From OFTM10 sp964344055 (lineage in GTDB: Bacteria > Actinomycetota > Acidimicrobiia > Acidimicrobiales > Aldehydirespiratoraceae): a stretch of DNA of 64,000 nucleotides. Location: assembly GCA_964344055.1 (NCBI GenBank), contig CAYFLT010000016.1:1-64000 (forward strand). The letters run 5' to 3'. Under the pieces are notes generated by a model. The model was not told the origin of the DNA, did no database searches, and saw only the letters and a program-made list of their open reading frames with translations. A program made the translations under genes and the position numbers. Below, piece after piece: positions 43,690-52,600 of the stretch (within the stretch, counting starts at the first letter, position 1; each line of letters opens with the position of its first letter).

Positions 43690-46242
43690 TCACCTCCGGC
43701 GCTTGGCCCGGGCCGTCGGCGCGGCGGTGGTCGGGTCCTCGGGCCAGTGGTGCTTCGGATATCGGCCGCGGAGTTCGCGACGCACGTCGGCGTATCCGGT
43801 TTCCCAGAACGACGCCAGGTCCGAGGTCACCTGGACGGGGCGGTGGGCAGGGGACAGGAGGTGCATCACGACCGCCGTCGAGCCACCGACCGTCGGTGAC
43901 TCGGTCAGGCCGAACACTTCCTGGAGACGTACCGCCAGGACGGGCCCACCTTCGGCGGAGTAGTCGACCGGAATGCGAGATCCGGACGGGACTTCGATGT
44001 GGGTGGGCGCGAGCTGGTCCAGATCCCGGCTCTGGCGCCAGTCGATGAGCGTGGCGAGGGCTTCTCTGGGCCGGACCCGGCCGAGTTCGGATCGCCGGGT
44101 GACCCCACCCAGGCTCGGGGAAAGCCAGTCCTCCAACGTGGCCAGGAGGTGTTCGTCGTCGACCGCCGGCCAGTTGTCCGGATCGTGCTCGTGCAGGAAC
44201 GCAAGGCGTTCGCGGTAGCGGTGATCGGGTGCCTCCCAGGTGAGCATGCCGAGCCCCTCCCGACGAATACCGGCCAACAGCGCCTCGACGACCGCAGGTC
44301 GGTCCGGATCGTTCATCGGGCTGCGGCTGATGACGATCGAGCCGAGCGTCCTCCTCGTCTCGAACACGACGTCGCGCCGCCGTCGATCCCATCCTCCGTG
44401 GGGGACCTCGGTGATCCGGTCGCCGTGGTACGTCTCGACCTCGGTCTCATCGAGTGGGGCCGCGGTGAGGACCCGGACATCGCCACCCGACCCCTCGGTC
44501 TCGGCCACCGCCAGCCAGGGCTCGCGGGCGAGCGCGTCGTCGGTTGGGACCGAGACCCCGGCTCCTGACGCGAGCAGGAAGCTCCCTGGCTCGTCCCGGG
44601 CCCGGGCGATGCGGTTGGGAAACGCCACCGAGACGAGCACGCCGATGAGGTCTGGCTCGACCCGTGCGTCGCCTGGCACCGCGAGGGTGCGGCGCCAGCG
44701 GCCCGCCATCGAACGAGCCTGCTCCACGGCGCCTCGGGTCCGTGAGCCGGAGCGATCCCGACCCTCGAGCAGTTCGACGCGGAGACGGAGATCGACCGGC
44801 CGGTTCCGACCGTTGAAGAGGTCGCGATCGGCGAGGACCGCGGCGACCGCACAGCTCGTCGCGGCGGCGCCCCCGAGCCCGTCGCGTTCGAGTTCTCGAC
44901 CTCGCAGGAGCAGATGCGCGAGGCGCGGTTCGGCCCCCAGGTCGCTCATTTCGCGGCCGTGATCGGTCAGGCGGCCTTCCGTATCGAGCGCGCCGAGGCC
45001 GCGTAGCACCGAGCGGGCCGAGTCGAAGGCGACTGGAGGGGGAGGGTCGAGCCAGGGCAGCTCGGTTGGTTCGACGGCACCCCAGGCCGCGACGTCGAGG
45101 GCCAGCGCGGTCAGATCGCTGGTGAGGATCTCGGCCGGCTCTTCGGCCTCCCGTAGCGACTGTTCGGTTTCGGTCCAGAGGCGGATGCAGTGGCCCGGTG
45201 CCTGCCGGCCGGCCCGCCCCCGGCGTTGATCGGTGGCGGCCTTGCTCGCCGCAACCGTTCGCAGTGCGCTCATTCCGCGCCCGTGATCGATCTCGGGACG
45301 ACGCCGTCGACCCGTGTCGATCACGACCCGTACCCCGTCGATCGTCACGCTCGTCTCGGCGATCGGTGTACTGAGCACGATCTTGCGGCGTCCGTCGGGG
45401 TCCGGCCCGAGGGCCCGATCCTGCTCTGCCGGCGGGAGCGAACCATGCAAGGGGGTGATCACCACACCCACCCCGGGACCACCGTCCAACCGGCGACCGA
45501 GCCGCCGTCGCAGTTCCTGGGCCGCCCGGTTGATCGCTCCGGCGCCGGCCATGAAGACGAGCACGTCACCCTCGAGATCCGGGTCCGCGAGGACATCGAG
45601 CACGGCGTCCGGGACTTCGTCCTCGACACTGTGCCCGGGCGCGGGGGGCCGGTAGACGGTCGTGATCGGGTGGATCTCGGCGTCGGCCCGGATGATGGCA
45701 TCGGTTCGAAGCCGGGCGGCCAGTGAGTCGCTGTCGAAGGTGGCCGACATCACCACGAGGCGAAGATCCTCGCGAAGGGCTGCCGAGGTCTCGCGCACGA
45801 ACGCGAGGGCGGTGTCGGCGTGGATGCTCCGCTCGTGGAACTCGTCGAAGACGATCACACCGATGCCCTCGAGACCGGGATCGGCCAGCAGCATCCTGGT
45901 CAGGACCCCCTCCGTCACCACCTCGACCCGGGTGCGGTCGCCGACTCGCGTGTCGAAGCGGGTTCGTAGACCGATCGTCTCGCCGATCTCCTCGCCCCGC
46001 TCGGCCGCCATTCGGGCCGCGGCGGCGCGTGCGGCGACCCGGCGGGGTTCGAGAACCAGCACCCGGCCCTGACCGAGCCAGGGCTGGCCGATCAGCGAAG
46101 GCGGCACGCGGGTGGTCTTGCCGGTGCCCGGTGGGGCTTGGAGCACCACCATCCGCTGGCGTTTCAGCGCGTCGTGAAGACCAGGCAGCGCCGCCTCGAC
46201 CGGCAGGCCCCGCCGGACCCCGTCCGCCGGAGGGAGGTTCAC
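43690..46242 (-). CDS. hrpB: ATP-dependent helicase HrpB (DEAH-family)
   Basis: 850 residues, full length. Motif I QAPPGTGKTTRVPPSLI, Ia LEPRRVAARAAAARMA, II FDEFHERSIHAD, III MSATFDSDSL, V STPIAETSVTIDGVRVVIDTG and VI DQRRGRAGRQAPGHCIRLW. HrpB-type C-terminal region ends with TSDLASFWETGYADVRRELRGRYPKHHWPEDP, diagnostic for the family. Proposed RNA helicase of poorly known role. Start overlaps the hydrolase stop by 4 bp; its end is 1 bp from the convergent PLP-family gene. Confidence 0.93.
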   Translation of the reverse strand: MNLPPADGVRRGLPVEAALPGLHDALKRQRMVVLQAPPGTGKTTRVPPSLIGQPWLGQGRVLVLEPRRVAARAAAARMAAERGEEIGETIGLRTRFDTRVGDRTRVEVVTEGVLTRMLLADPGLEGIGVIVFDEFHERSIHADTALAFVRETSAALREDLRLVVMSATFDSDSLAARLRTDAIIRADAEIHPITTVYRPPAPGHSVEDEVPDAVLDVLADPDLEGDVLVFMAGAGAINRAAQELRRRLGRRLDGGPGVGVVITPLHGSLPPAEQDRALGPDPDGRRKIVLSTPIAETSVTIDGVRVVIDTGRRRRPEIDHGRGMSALRTVAASKAATDQRRGRAGRQAPGHCIRLWTETEQSLREAEEPAEILTSDLTALALDVAAWGAVEPTELPWLDPPPPVAFDSARSVLRGLGALDTEGRLTDHGREMSDLGAEPRLAHLLLRGRELERDGLGGAAATSCAVAAVLADRDLFNGRNRPVDLRLRVELLEGRDRSGSRTRGAVEQARSMAGRWRRTLAVPGDARVEPDLIGVLVSVAFPNRIARARDEPGSFLLASGAGVSVPTDDALAREPWLAVAETEGSGGDVRVLTAAPLDETEVETYHGDRITEVPHGGWDRRRRDVVFETRRTLGSIVISRSPMNDPDRPAVVEALLAGIRREGLGMLTWEAPDHRYRERLAFLHEHDPDNWPAVDDEHLLATLEDWLSPSLGGVTRRSELGRVRPREALATLIDWRQSRDLDQLAPTHIEVPSGSRIPVDYSAEGGPVLAVRLQEVFGLTESPTVGGSTAVVMHLLSPAHRPVQVTSDLASFWETGYADVRRELRGRYPKHHWPEDPTTAAPTARAKRRR

Positions 46243-46982
46243 TCCACCTCGAGCTCGGAGAGGACGTGGTCGACCCCCTCGGCCACGGCCTCCGGGTGGC
46301 TCCGCATCACGAAGTGGCGGCCACCCTCGACCGTGATGCGGCGGGCGTGCGGAAGCTTGCGTTCGAGATAGTCGTTGGCGCCGAGGAAGCCCTTGTCGCC
46401 GTCACCGATCACGAGGGCAACCGGGACGGTGAGGTCCCCGAGCCCGTCCATCACCAGAGAGTCCGAGTGGAAGGCGATCGTGGCGGCCAACTCGCTCACC
46501 GAGTACTTCGTGGCGTTGGCGCTGACCCTCTCGTTCCAGCTCGCCATCGAGTCCGGGTCCCGGAAGCCGGGTCCGGTGGCGACCAGAACCAGCCCGTCGA
46601 GTCGGGCCGGATCCTCGTTGCGGGTGAGGACGTGAGCCAGGCCGAGGTACCCACCCAGGCTGTGACCCACCAGGACGACATGTCGGTCCGGCTGCTCGGA
46701 CCGGATCTCGTTGATCACGGCGTCGAGATCGTCGAGGACAGCGGTCCGCTCATACGCCCCGGCATCGTCCGGTTCCGGGGACTCACCATGGCCGGGCAGG
46801 TCCACGCCGACGCAGAGGTGGTGGTCCGACACCAGCTCGACCGCGGGATCCCAGACATGCGCGTCGGAGTCGACCCCGTGCACCCACAGCACGGCGGTGG
46901 CGGACTCCNNNNNNNNNNNNNNNNNNNNNNNNNNNNNNNNNNNNNNNNNNNNNNNNNNGATGGTGTGGAGTGGTGTCGACAC
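46239..46982 (-). CDS. Alpha/beta hydrolase, with a 50-N gap near the N-terminus
   Basis: The readable part (~225 residues) has WVHGVDSDAHVWDP, VDLPGHGESPEP, the elbow LVGHSLGGYLGL, VIGDGDKGFLG (acid) and EGGRHFVMRSH (His): a complete catalytic triad. The first 8 residues (MSTPLHTI) are separated from the rest by Ns 46909-46958, with the frame kept. It lies 14 bp after an enoyl-CoA hydratase gene and overlaps hrpB by 4 bp. Substrate unknown. Confidence 0.8.
   Translation of the reverse strand: MSTPLHTIXXXXXXXXXXXXXXXXXESATAVLWVHGVDSDAHVWDPAVELVSDHHLCVGVDLPGHGESPEPDDAGAYERTAVLDDLDAVINEIRSEQPDRHVVLVGHSLGGYLGLAHVLTRNEDPARLDGLVLVATGPGFRDPDSMASWNERVSANATKYSVSELAATIAFHSDSLVMDGLGDLTVPVALVIGDGDKGFLGANDYLERKLPHARRITVEGGRHFVMRSHPEAVAEGVDHVLSELEVE
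46909..46958. other. 50-N gap near the N-terminus of an alpha/beta hydrolase
   Basis: The frame is kept. It hides about 17 residues including the start of the fold. Confidence 0.9.
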
Positions 46983-46996
46983 GTTCTTCTCCTGGA

Positions 46997-47791
46997 TCAG
47001 TGTCCCCGGAAGTGAGGGCGCCGCTTCTCCATGAAGGCTCGCACCCCCTCCTTGAAATCCTCGCTTTGGTAGCAGGCTCGGACGGCGTCGGCTGCATCGG
47101 CTCGACCGTGCGTGACGATCGTGTCGACGGTCTGCTTGGCGGCACGAATGGACAGCGGTGCCAAGCGGACGATGCGGCGGGCGAGACCGGCGACATGGTC
47201 ATCGAGATCCTCAGGCGTCAGCACCTCCTGAACGAGGCCGATTCTCAGTGCTCGATCCGCGTCCAGAACCTCGGCAGTGAACAGCAACTGCTTCGCCATC
47301 GCCGGTCCCACCAGGCTGACCAGCCGTTCGGTGGCCTCCACCGGGTACGCGATCCCGAGGCTGGCCGGCGGCACTGCGAAGGTGGCATCCGACGCCGCGA
47401 TCCGGAGATCGGAGTGCAGGGCCATCGCGATCCCTCCTCCCCGGCAGGGTCCGTGGATGGCGGCGATCACGGGGACGGCGATGCTCGCGATCGCCTCCCA
47501 CGCACCGTGCTCGGCGTTGTCGTAGCCGGCCGCTCGGCCACCCATGCGCCGGTTCGGGAACTCCGAGATGTCGCTCCCGGCGCTGAAGGCCCCGTCCCCG
47601 GCCCCCCGGAGGATCACACAGCGCAGATCGGTGTGGGCGGTGAGTCCGGCGACGGCCGCAGGCACGGCCTGGTACATCGCCGCATTCATCGCGTTGCGCC
47701 GCTCGGGGTTGTCGATGACGATCGTGCCGATCGCGCCGTGCTCGACGCCGTCGTCGTCGACCGTTTCGATGCTCGTCGTGATCCCTGCCAC
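46997..47791 (-). CDS. Enoyl-CoA hydratase/isomerase family protein
   Basis: 264 residues, crotonase fold: IDNPERRNAMNAAMYQAV, the oxyanion-hole loop GAFSAGSDISEFPNRR and IHGPCRGGGIAMALHSDLRIA, AVPPASLGIAYPVEATERLV. The catalytic Glu positions are replaced in places, so hydratase activity is not certain. GTG 47791 is 7 nt from a CATACT box (47799-47804, minus strand), suggesting a leaderless transcript that continues through the hydrolase and hrpB. Confidence 0.86.
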   Translation of the reverse strand: MAGITTSIETVDDDGVEHGAIGTIVIDNPERRNAMNAAMYQAVPAAVAGLTAHTDLRCVILRGAGDGAFSAGSDISEFPNRRMGGRAAGYDNAEHGAWEAIASIAVPVIAAIHGPCRGGGIAMALHSDLRIAASDATFAVPPASLGIAYPVEATERLVSLVGPAMAKQLLFTAEVLDADRALRIGLVQEVLTPEDLDDHVAGLARRIVRLAPLSIRAAKQTVDTIVTHGRADAADAVRACYQSEDFKEGVRAFMEKRRPHFRGH

Positions 47792-47798
47792 GAGGGGC

Positions 47799-47804
47799 AG
47801 TATG
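47799..47804 (-). promoter_or_regulatory. CATACT -10-like box of the hydratase-hydrolase-hrpB operon
   Basis: Minus strand CATACT, 7 nt before GTG 47791; matches the spacing of other leaderless starts here. Confidence 0.45.
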
Positions 47805-47874
47805 GCCGGTGAGGCGGTGTCAGGCGCTCCACCTTCCGAGCGGGGGTGTCACTCTCGTCGCCCCGGCAGCTGAT

Positions 47875-47880
47875 TACCGT
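47875..47880 (+). promoter_or_regulatory. TACCGT -10 box of the YihY gene, leaderless spacing
   Basis: TACCGT is followed by CATCAG and GTG 47887. No Shine-Dalgarno is present. Confidence 0.45.
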
Positions 47881-47886
47881 CATCAG

Positions 47887-48744
47887 GTGCCCCTTCGTGC
47901 CGGGTTCGTGCTCCTCGTGCGCAACATCACCGCCCACCACACCATGCTGGTGGCGAGCGGTGTCGCCTTCTCCTGTGTCTTCGGCCTGATTCCGGCCATG
48001 ATCGCGGTCGTCGCGGTCTACGGCCTGGTGGCCGAGCCCGCTGACGTGGAGTCGAACATCGAACCACTGGTGGACGCGCTGCCCACCGCGGCCGGAGATC
48101 TCCTGACCGACCAGTTGCGCAACCTCACCGAGCTCGGCACCACCCAGGTCACGATCGGCCTCGTCCTCGGTGTGGTCGGTGTGGCGTGGGCGGTGTCGAG
48201 CGCATTGAACGCGATGGTGATGGCGGTGCGGATCGCCCACGAGATGCCCAGTCCCCACAACTGGATCCAGGGCCGGGTCTTCGCCCTGAAGCTGAGCGTC
48301 GTGGGGGTCGTGTCCGCAGCGGCGATGCTCTGGCTGATCGTGGTGCTTCCGCCGGTCCTCGATCGCACCGACTTCGCCAGCGCCTTCCACTGGGCACTCG
48401 AAATCGGTCGGTGGCCGCTCGTGGTGGTCGTGTCGATGACGTCGCTGGCCCTCTTCTACCGAGTGGTGGTCGGTACGAGGAGCGGGCGCTACCACGCCAT
48501 CAGTGTGGGATCGGTCACCGGCACCGGAATCTGGGTGCTGAGCACCTACCTCCTCGGCCTGGCCTACACGTCGGTCGACCGCGTGGAGTCGACGTTCGGC
48601 TCGCTCGGGGCGGTCGCCGCCCTGATGGCGTGGATGTACTTCTCGGCGTTGGCGGCGTTGATCGGCGCCGAGATCGATGCCCTGCGTTTCGATCACGGTC
48701 GACACGCTGAGGACGCGTGGCGTTCGCCCGCACACCCTGCGTAG
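47887..48744 (+). CDS. YihY/UPF0761 (BrkB-like) family membrane protein
   Basis: 285 residues with six hydrophobic segments. Family features: NITAHHTMLVASGVAFSCVFGLIPAMIAVVAVYGLV, TIGLVLGVVGVAWAVSSALNAMVMAVRIAH (the W-x-x-S-x-x-x-x-A-x-x motif), and YTSVDRVESTFGSLGAVAALMAWMYFSALAALIGAEIDALR. Function of the family is poorly known; despite the old name it is not RNase BN. GTG 47887 chosen from the TACCGT box and the family N-terminus. Confidence 0.86.
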   Translation: MPLRAGFVLLVRNITAHHTMLVASGVAFSCVFGLIPAMIAVVAVYGLVAEPADVESNIEPLVDALPTAAGDLLTDQLRNLTELGTTQVTIGLVLGVVGVAWAVSSALNAMVMAVRIAHEMPSPHNWIQGRVFALKLSVVGVVSAAAMLWLIVVLPPVLDRTDFASAFHWALEIGRWPLVVVVSMTSLALFYRVVVGTRSGRYHAISVGSVTGTGIWVLSTYLLGLAYTSVDRVESTFGSLGAVAALMAWMYFSALAALIGAEIDALRFDHGRHAEDAWRSPAHPA

Positions 48745-48757
48745 CGGATTGGGGCCC

Positions 48758-48808
48758 GTCGCAACTTGCGCCACGATGTTGCGACCGATCGAGCGGCCGC
48801 CGTAGTGT
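48758..48808 (+). promoter_or_regulatory. TetR-gene promoter with 8-bp inverted repeat (GTCGCAAC-N12-GTTGCGAC)
   Basis: Arms 48758-48765 and 48778-48785 are exact complements, 20 bp (two helical turns) centre to centre. The right arm covers a TTGCGA -35 box (48779-48784), which is 18 bp from TAGTGT (48803-48808). The latter is 7 nt from ATG 48816. An autoregulatory operator is a natural reading. Confidence 0.55.
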
Positions 48809-48815
48809 CGCCTAC

Positions 48816-49643
48816 ATGACAGGTGGGCAGGGCAGTGAACCGACCGAGGAGGCCGTCGACGGGCCGCCGAAGAAGCGCCGGAAACGGGCCGAACTCAAGC
48901 AGCTCGTCCTCGAAGCCGGCCTGGAAGTCCTCATCGAGGAAGGCCTCGACATCGGGGTCGGGCACATCACCTACTCGAAGGTCTTCGACCACCTGGAGGC
49001 GACGAAGGGGGTGCGGGTCACCCGCGGGTCCGTGCACGAGCGCATCTGGGACTCACAGCGCGATTTCCAGTTGGATGTCGTTCGCAACGTGGCGAAGTGG
49101 GATCCGGTCGCCAGCACTGGCGCCACCCTCTCGGTGGGCGAGGAGGTGTTGGCCGCGGCCGACACGAGTACCCACCACGGGCGCGCACAAGCGCTGAAGG
49201 AGATCGCCCGGCGCTGCGGCCGCACGAACATCGAACACGGCGAACGAGACGACCTCTGGAGTCTCTGGCAGGGGATCATCGGAGCGTTCTCGGTGATGAA
49301 GAACAACCCGCCCGAGGCCGAGGCAGCCAGCGTCGCCATGCAGGCGGGGTATCGGGAAGTGCTGGAGGCGTTCTCGAATTGGTACGCCTACATCGTCGAA
49401 CGCGTCGGGCTGCGGGTGGTGCCCGGGCCGTTCCCCGACGACACGACGGCAATCAAGGAATTCGCGATCACCGCGACGGCACTCGCGGACGGGTTCACCC
49501 TCCGACGCACCTATCTGGCCGAGCAACTGAAGTACTTCCCCACCGGCCCGAATGGCGAAACCGAGGAGTGGGACTCGTTCAGTTTCGCGCTGTGGCAACT
49601 CGCCCAGAGCTATTTCGACAACCCCACCGACGACGAGATCTGA
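48816..49643 (+). CDS. TetR-like transcriptional regulator
   Basis: 275 residues, longer than most TetR proteins (~200). A basic, charged N-terminal tail (GPPKKRRKRAELKQL) leads into an HTH-like region (VLEAGLEVLIEEGLDIGVGHITYSKVFDHLE and RVTRGSVHERIWDSQRDFQLDVV). There is a long helical C-terminal domain with several aromatic residues (WSLWQGIIGAFSV, FSNWYAYIVERVGL). The tetR-like HTH is divergent, so classification is moderately sure. It is convergent with the FAAL fusion gene 30 bp away. Ligand and targets unknown. Confidence 0.7.
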   Translation: MTGGQGSEPTEEAVDGPPKKRRKRAELKQLVLEAGLEVLIEEGLDIGVGHITYSKVFDHLEATKGVRVTRGSVHERIWDSQRDFQLDVVRNVAKWDPVASTGATLSVGEEVLAAADTSTHHGRAQALKEIARRCGRTNIEHGERDDLWSLWQGIIGAFSVMKNNPPEAEAASVAMQAGYREVLEAFSNWYAYIVERVGLRVVPGPFPDDTTAIKEFAITATALADGFTLRRTYLAEQLKYFPTGPNGETEEWDSFSFALWQLAQSYFDNPTDDEI

Positions 49644-49673
49644 CGTCGGGGCTACCGCACCGCCGTCAGTCGG

Positions 49674-52600
49674 TCAGACTTCCCGAAGCAGCCGCTGGTC
49701 CGGGACATGATCGGGTCGGCCCAGCTCCGCCTCGACCGCGTCGAGTGCGTCGAGAAGCTGTTCCACCTCGTCATCGGTGTTGTTCGCGGTGATGCTCACG
49801 CGGAATCCGCCGCGATCGAGCGGTGCCGCGGGGAAGACCGACGGTGTGTAGAGGATCCCGCGATCCCACAGGATCTGGGAGGCGCGGACGACCCGAGGGA
49901 CGTCGCCAATGACGAGGTTGACGATCGGGAACGTCAGCTCGTTGTCGAAGACGTAGCCTCGCTCCCGAGCTCCGCCGATCAGCAGGTCGGAGAGTCGATA
50001 GAGGATCCGGCGACGGGCATCGCCCTCCCGCTCGTTGACCTGAAGGCCGGCAAGGGCCGACGCCATACTGGCCACCGGGATCGGCCCGGAGAAGATCGAC
50101 GTCGATGCAGACTCGAAGAGCTGCCGCTCCTCTGCGCTGCGGCACGTCACGAAGGCGGCCATCGATGAGAACGCCTTGGACAGCCCGGCGACATAGACGA
50201 GATTGTCGAACGAGAGGTTCTGGTGACGGACCACTCCGCCTCCGCCGTGTCCGTACGGATTGGCGAGGTCGGGGTTCGCCCCCAGGATTCCGAAGCCGTG
50301 GGCATCGTCGACGTACACGAGCGCACCGTGTTCCGACGCCAGCTTCTGGATCGCGGCGAGGTCGGGCATGGCTCCGGTCATGGAGTAGACGCCGTTGAGG
50401 GCGATGACCGGCCGGCCCGGGGCATCGCGCAGCGCCTCTTCGAGCGTCTCGAGGTGACGGTGATCGAAGGCCCGCAGCGCGGCCCCTCGGGCTGCGGTCA
50501 GTTCCGCGGCCTCGTGAATGGAGTTGTGGGCGCCGTGGTCCACGATCAACGTGTCGGCCGCGGTCGCCAGTTTGGGAAGGACGCCGAAGTGCAACAGGGT
50601 GATTGTGGAGAACACCATGACGTCGGGCGCGCCGACGAGCGCGGCCAGGCGTTCCTCCAAGTCGAAGTAGGGCGACGGCGAGGCCACCGCTCTCGTCCAA
50701 CTCGGATGAACTCCCCACTCCTTCACCGCTGGGGCGACCGAGTTGATGACGTCGGGATGGAGGTCGAGGCCGAGGTAGTTGAGGCTGCCGAAGTCGGTGA
50801 TCCAGCGTCCGTCGATTCGGAGCTGTCGGCCGGTCTGAAGGTCGACGCGGCGGTAGATCTGGGGGATCTCGTCGATGAGCTTCTGCAGTGTCGCGGTCAG
50901 GAGGCAGCCGGCGGACGAGTCATCCGAGGCGATCCGGAGGATGTCGCTGACGGTGTTCAGTTCGTTGAGTCGCTCCTCCGGGACGCCGTGTCCGAACTCT
51001 CGCTCGATGTCGAGTGTGAGCTCGATGAGGGCCAGCGAATCGAACCCGAGGTCGGTCGCGAGGTGGTGATCCTCCTCGATCCTGGTGCCCACCCAGCCGC
51101 GTCGCCGAGCATGACTCTCGACCAGGCGGAGGACCCGGGCCCGCTCGTCGACCCGGTCGAGATCGATGACTCCCACCTCATCGGGACCGATCATGGCCAG
51201 TGTGGAGGTGCGGCTGGCGATCTTGAGGTCGCCGCTGCGGAGCTGGGCCCGGAGGCACGCATGCTGCTTCTTCCCACTCGTCGTACGTGGAATGCCGTTG
51301 CGGTCGAGCACGACGATCTCGTCGATCGGCAGCTCGAGATCCCGGACCGCTCTGAGTACCGCTGACGTCACCTCCGACGGGTCGGTCTTGCGAGGTGGCT
51401 CGACCACTGCGGCGATCCCGCTCCCCATGTCGGTGATCGAGGTCTCGATCACCGCGAAGTTGTCGAGCGGCATCTCACAGAGCTCGGCGAGCGCCCGCTC
51501 GATGGCGGCGGCAGAGAGGTTCTGACCGTTCTTGATGATGATGTTCTTGATGCGTTCGATGAGATACAGCTCGCCGTCGTGCATGAAGCCGATGTCCCCG
51601 GTGGGGCAGCGGCCGCCTTCGAACCGGTCGATCGAGCCGTCCGGCATGAGGTAGCCGGGAGTGATCGACGGCCCGGAGACGACCACTTCGCCTGCGGTGT
51701 CGTCCACGCGGACGATCGTGCCGTCTTCGGCGACGATCTCGACACCCATCTCTTCCGCGGGGGTGCCGAGTGCCACCACATGGGTGACCGCCGCACTCGG
51801 GTCTTCGACGGACTCGGTGAGGAGGCCCGAGCCGACGATGTCGACCGGCCCACCGAACGAGATGCTCGAGGTCGAGATCGAAACCTGATGGGGGATGTCG
51901 CCCGTGAATGGCATGGTCGCCATCAAGGTGGCCTCGGCCAGGCCGTAGGTCGGCTGCATGGCCTCGGGACGCATGCCGACCGGGCCGAACCGCTCGAGGA
52001 AGGCCGCGATGGTGGCCGTGTCGACCGGCTCGGCTCCGCAGTAGCACTTCTTCCAGGATGAGAGGTCGAGACCACCCATCCGGCTCTCGCTCACGCGGCG
52101 GGTGGTGTAGTCGAACGCGAAGTTCGGCGCTGCCGTGATCGAGCCGGGGCTCTCGGTGACGGCCTGGAGCCAGTTCGCAGGGTCGGCGAGGAAGTCGAAC
52201 GGACTGAGCAGTCGCAGGTGAGCCCCGGCTGTCAGCGAGAGCATCGCCATGCCGATCAGGCCCATGTCGTGATACAGCGGTAGCCACGAGACGACGTGAT
52301 CCTCGGGTCGAGCCTCCATTCGGCGCGCGAGCCCCCAGGTGTTGGCCACCACGTTGCGGTGGGTCATCAGCACAGGCTTGATCGAGCCCGTCGATCCCGA
52401 AGTGAATTGCAGGTGGTGTGGTCGGTGAACGTCGCCGGGTGTTTGCGAGATCCAGTCGAAGAGGTCACCTCGAGCCTGATCGGTGAGCAGCGGCGTCCAC
52501 GGAAGTCCGTTCGTGTCGATACACGGTCCGGTGGCGCCCGCCTGCACGAGCAGGCGCGCCTGGGGAAGGCTCGACCATGCCACACGGAGCTTTGCGGCGA

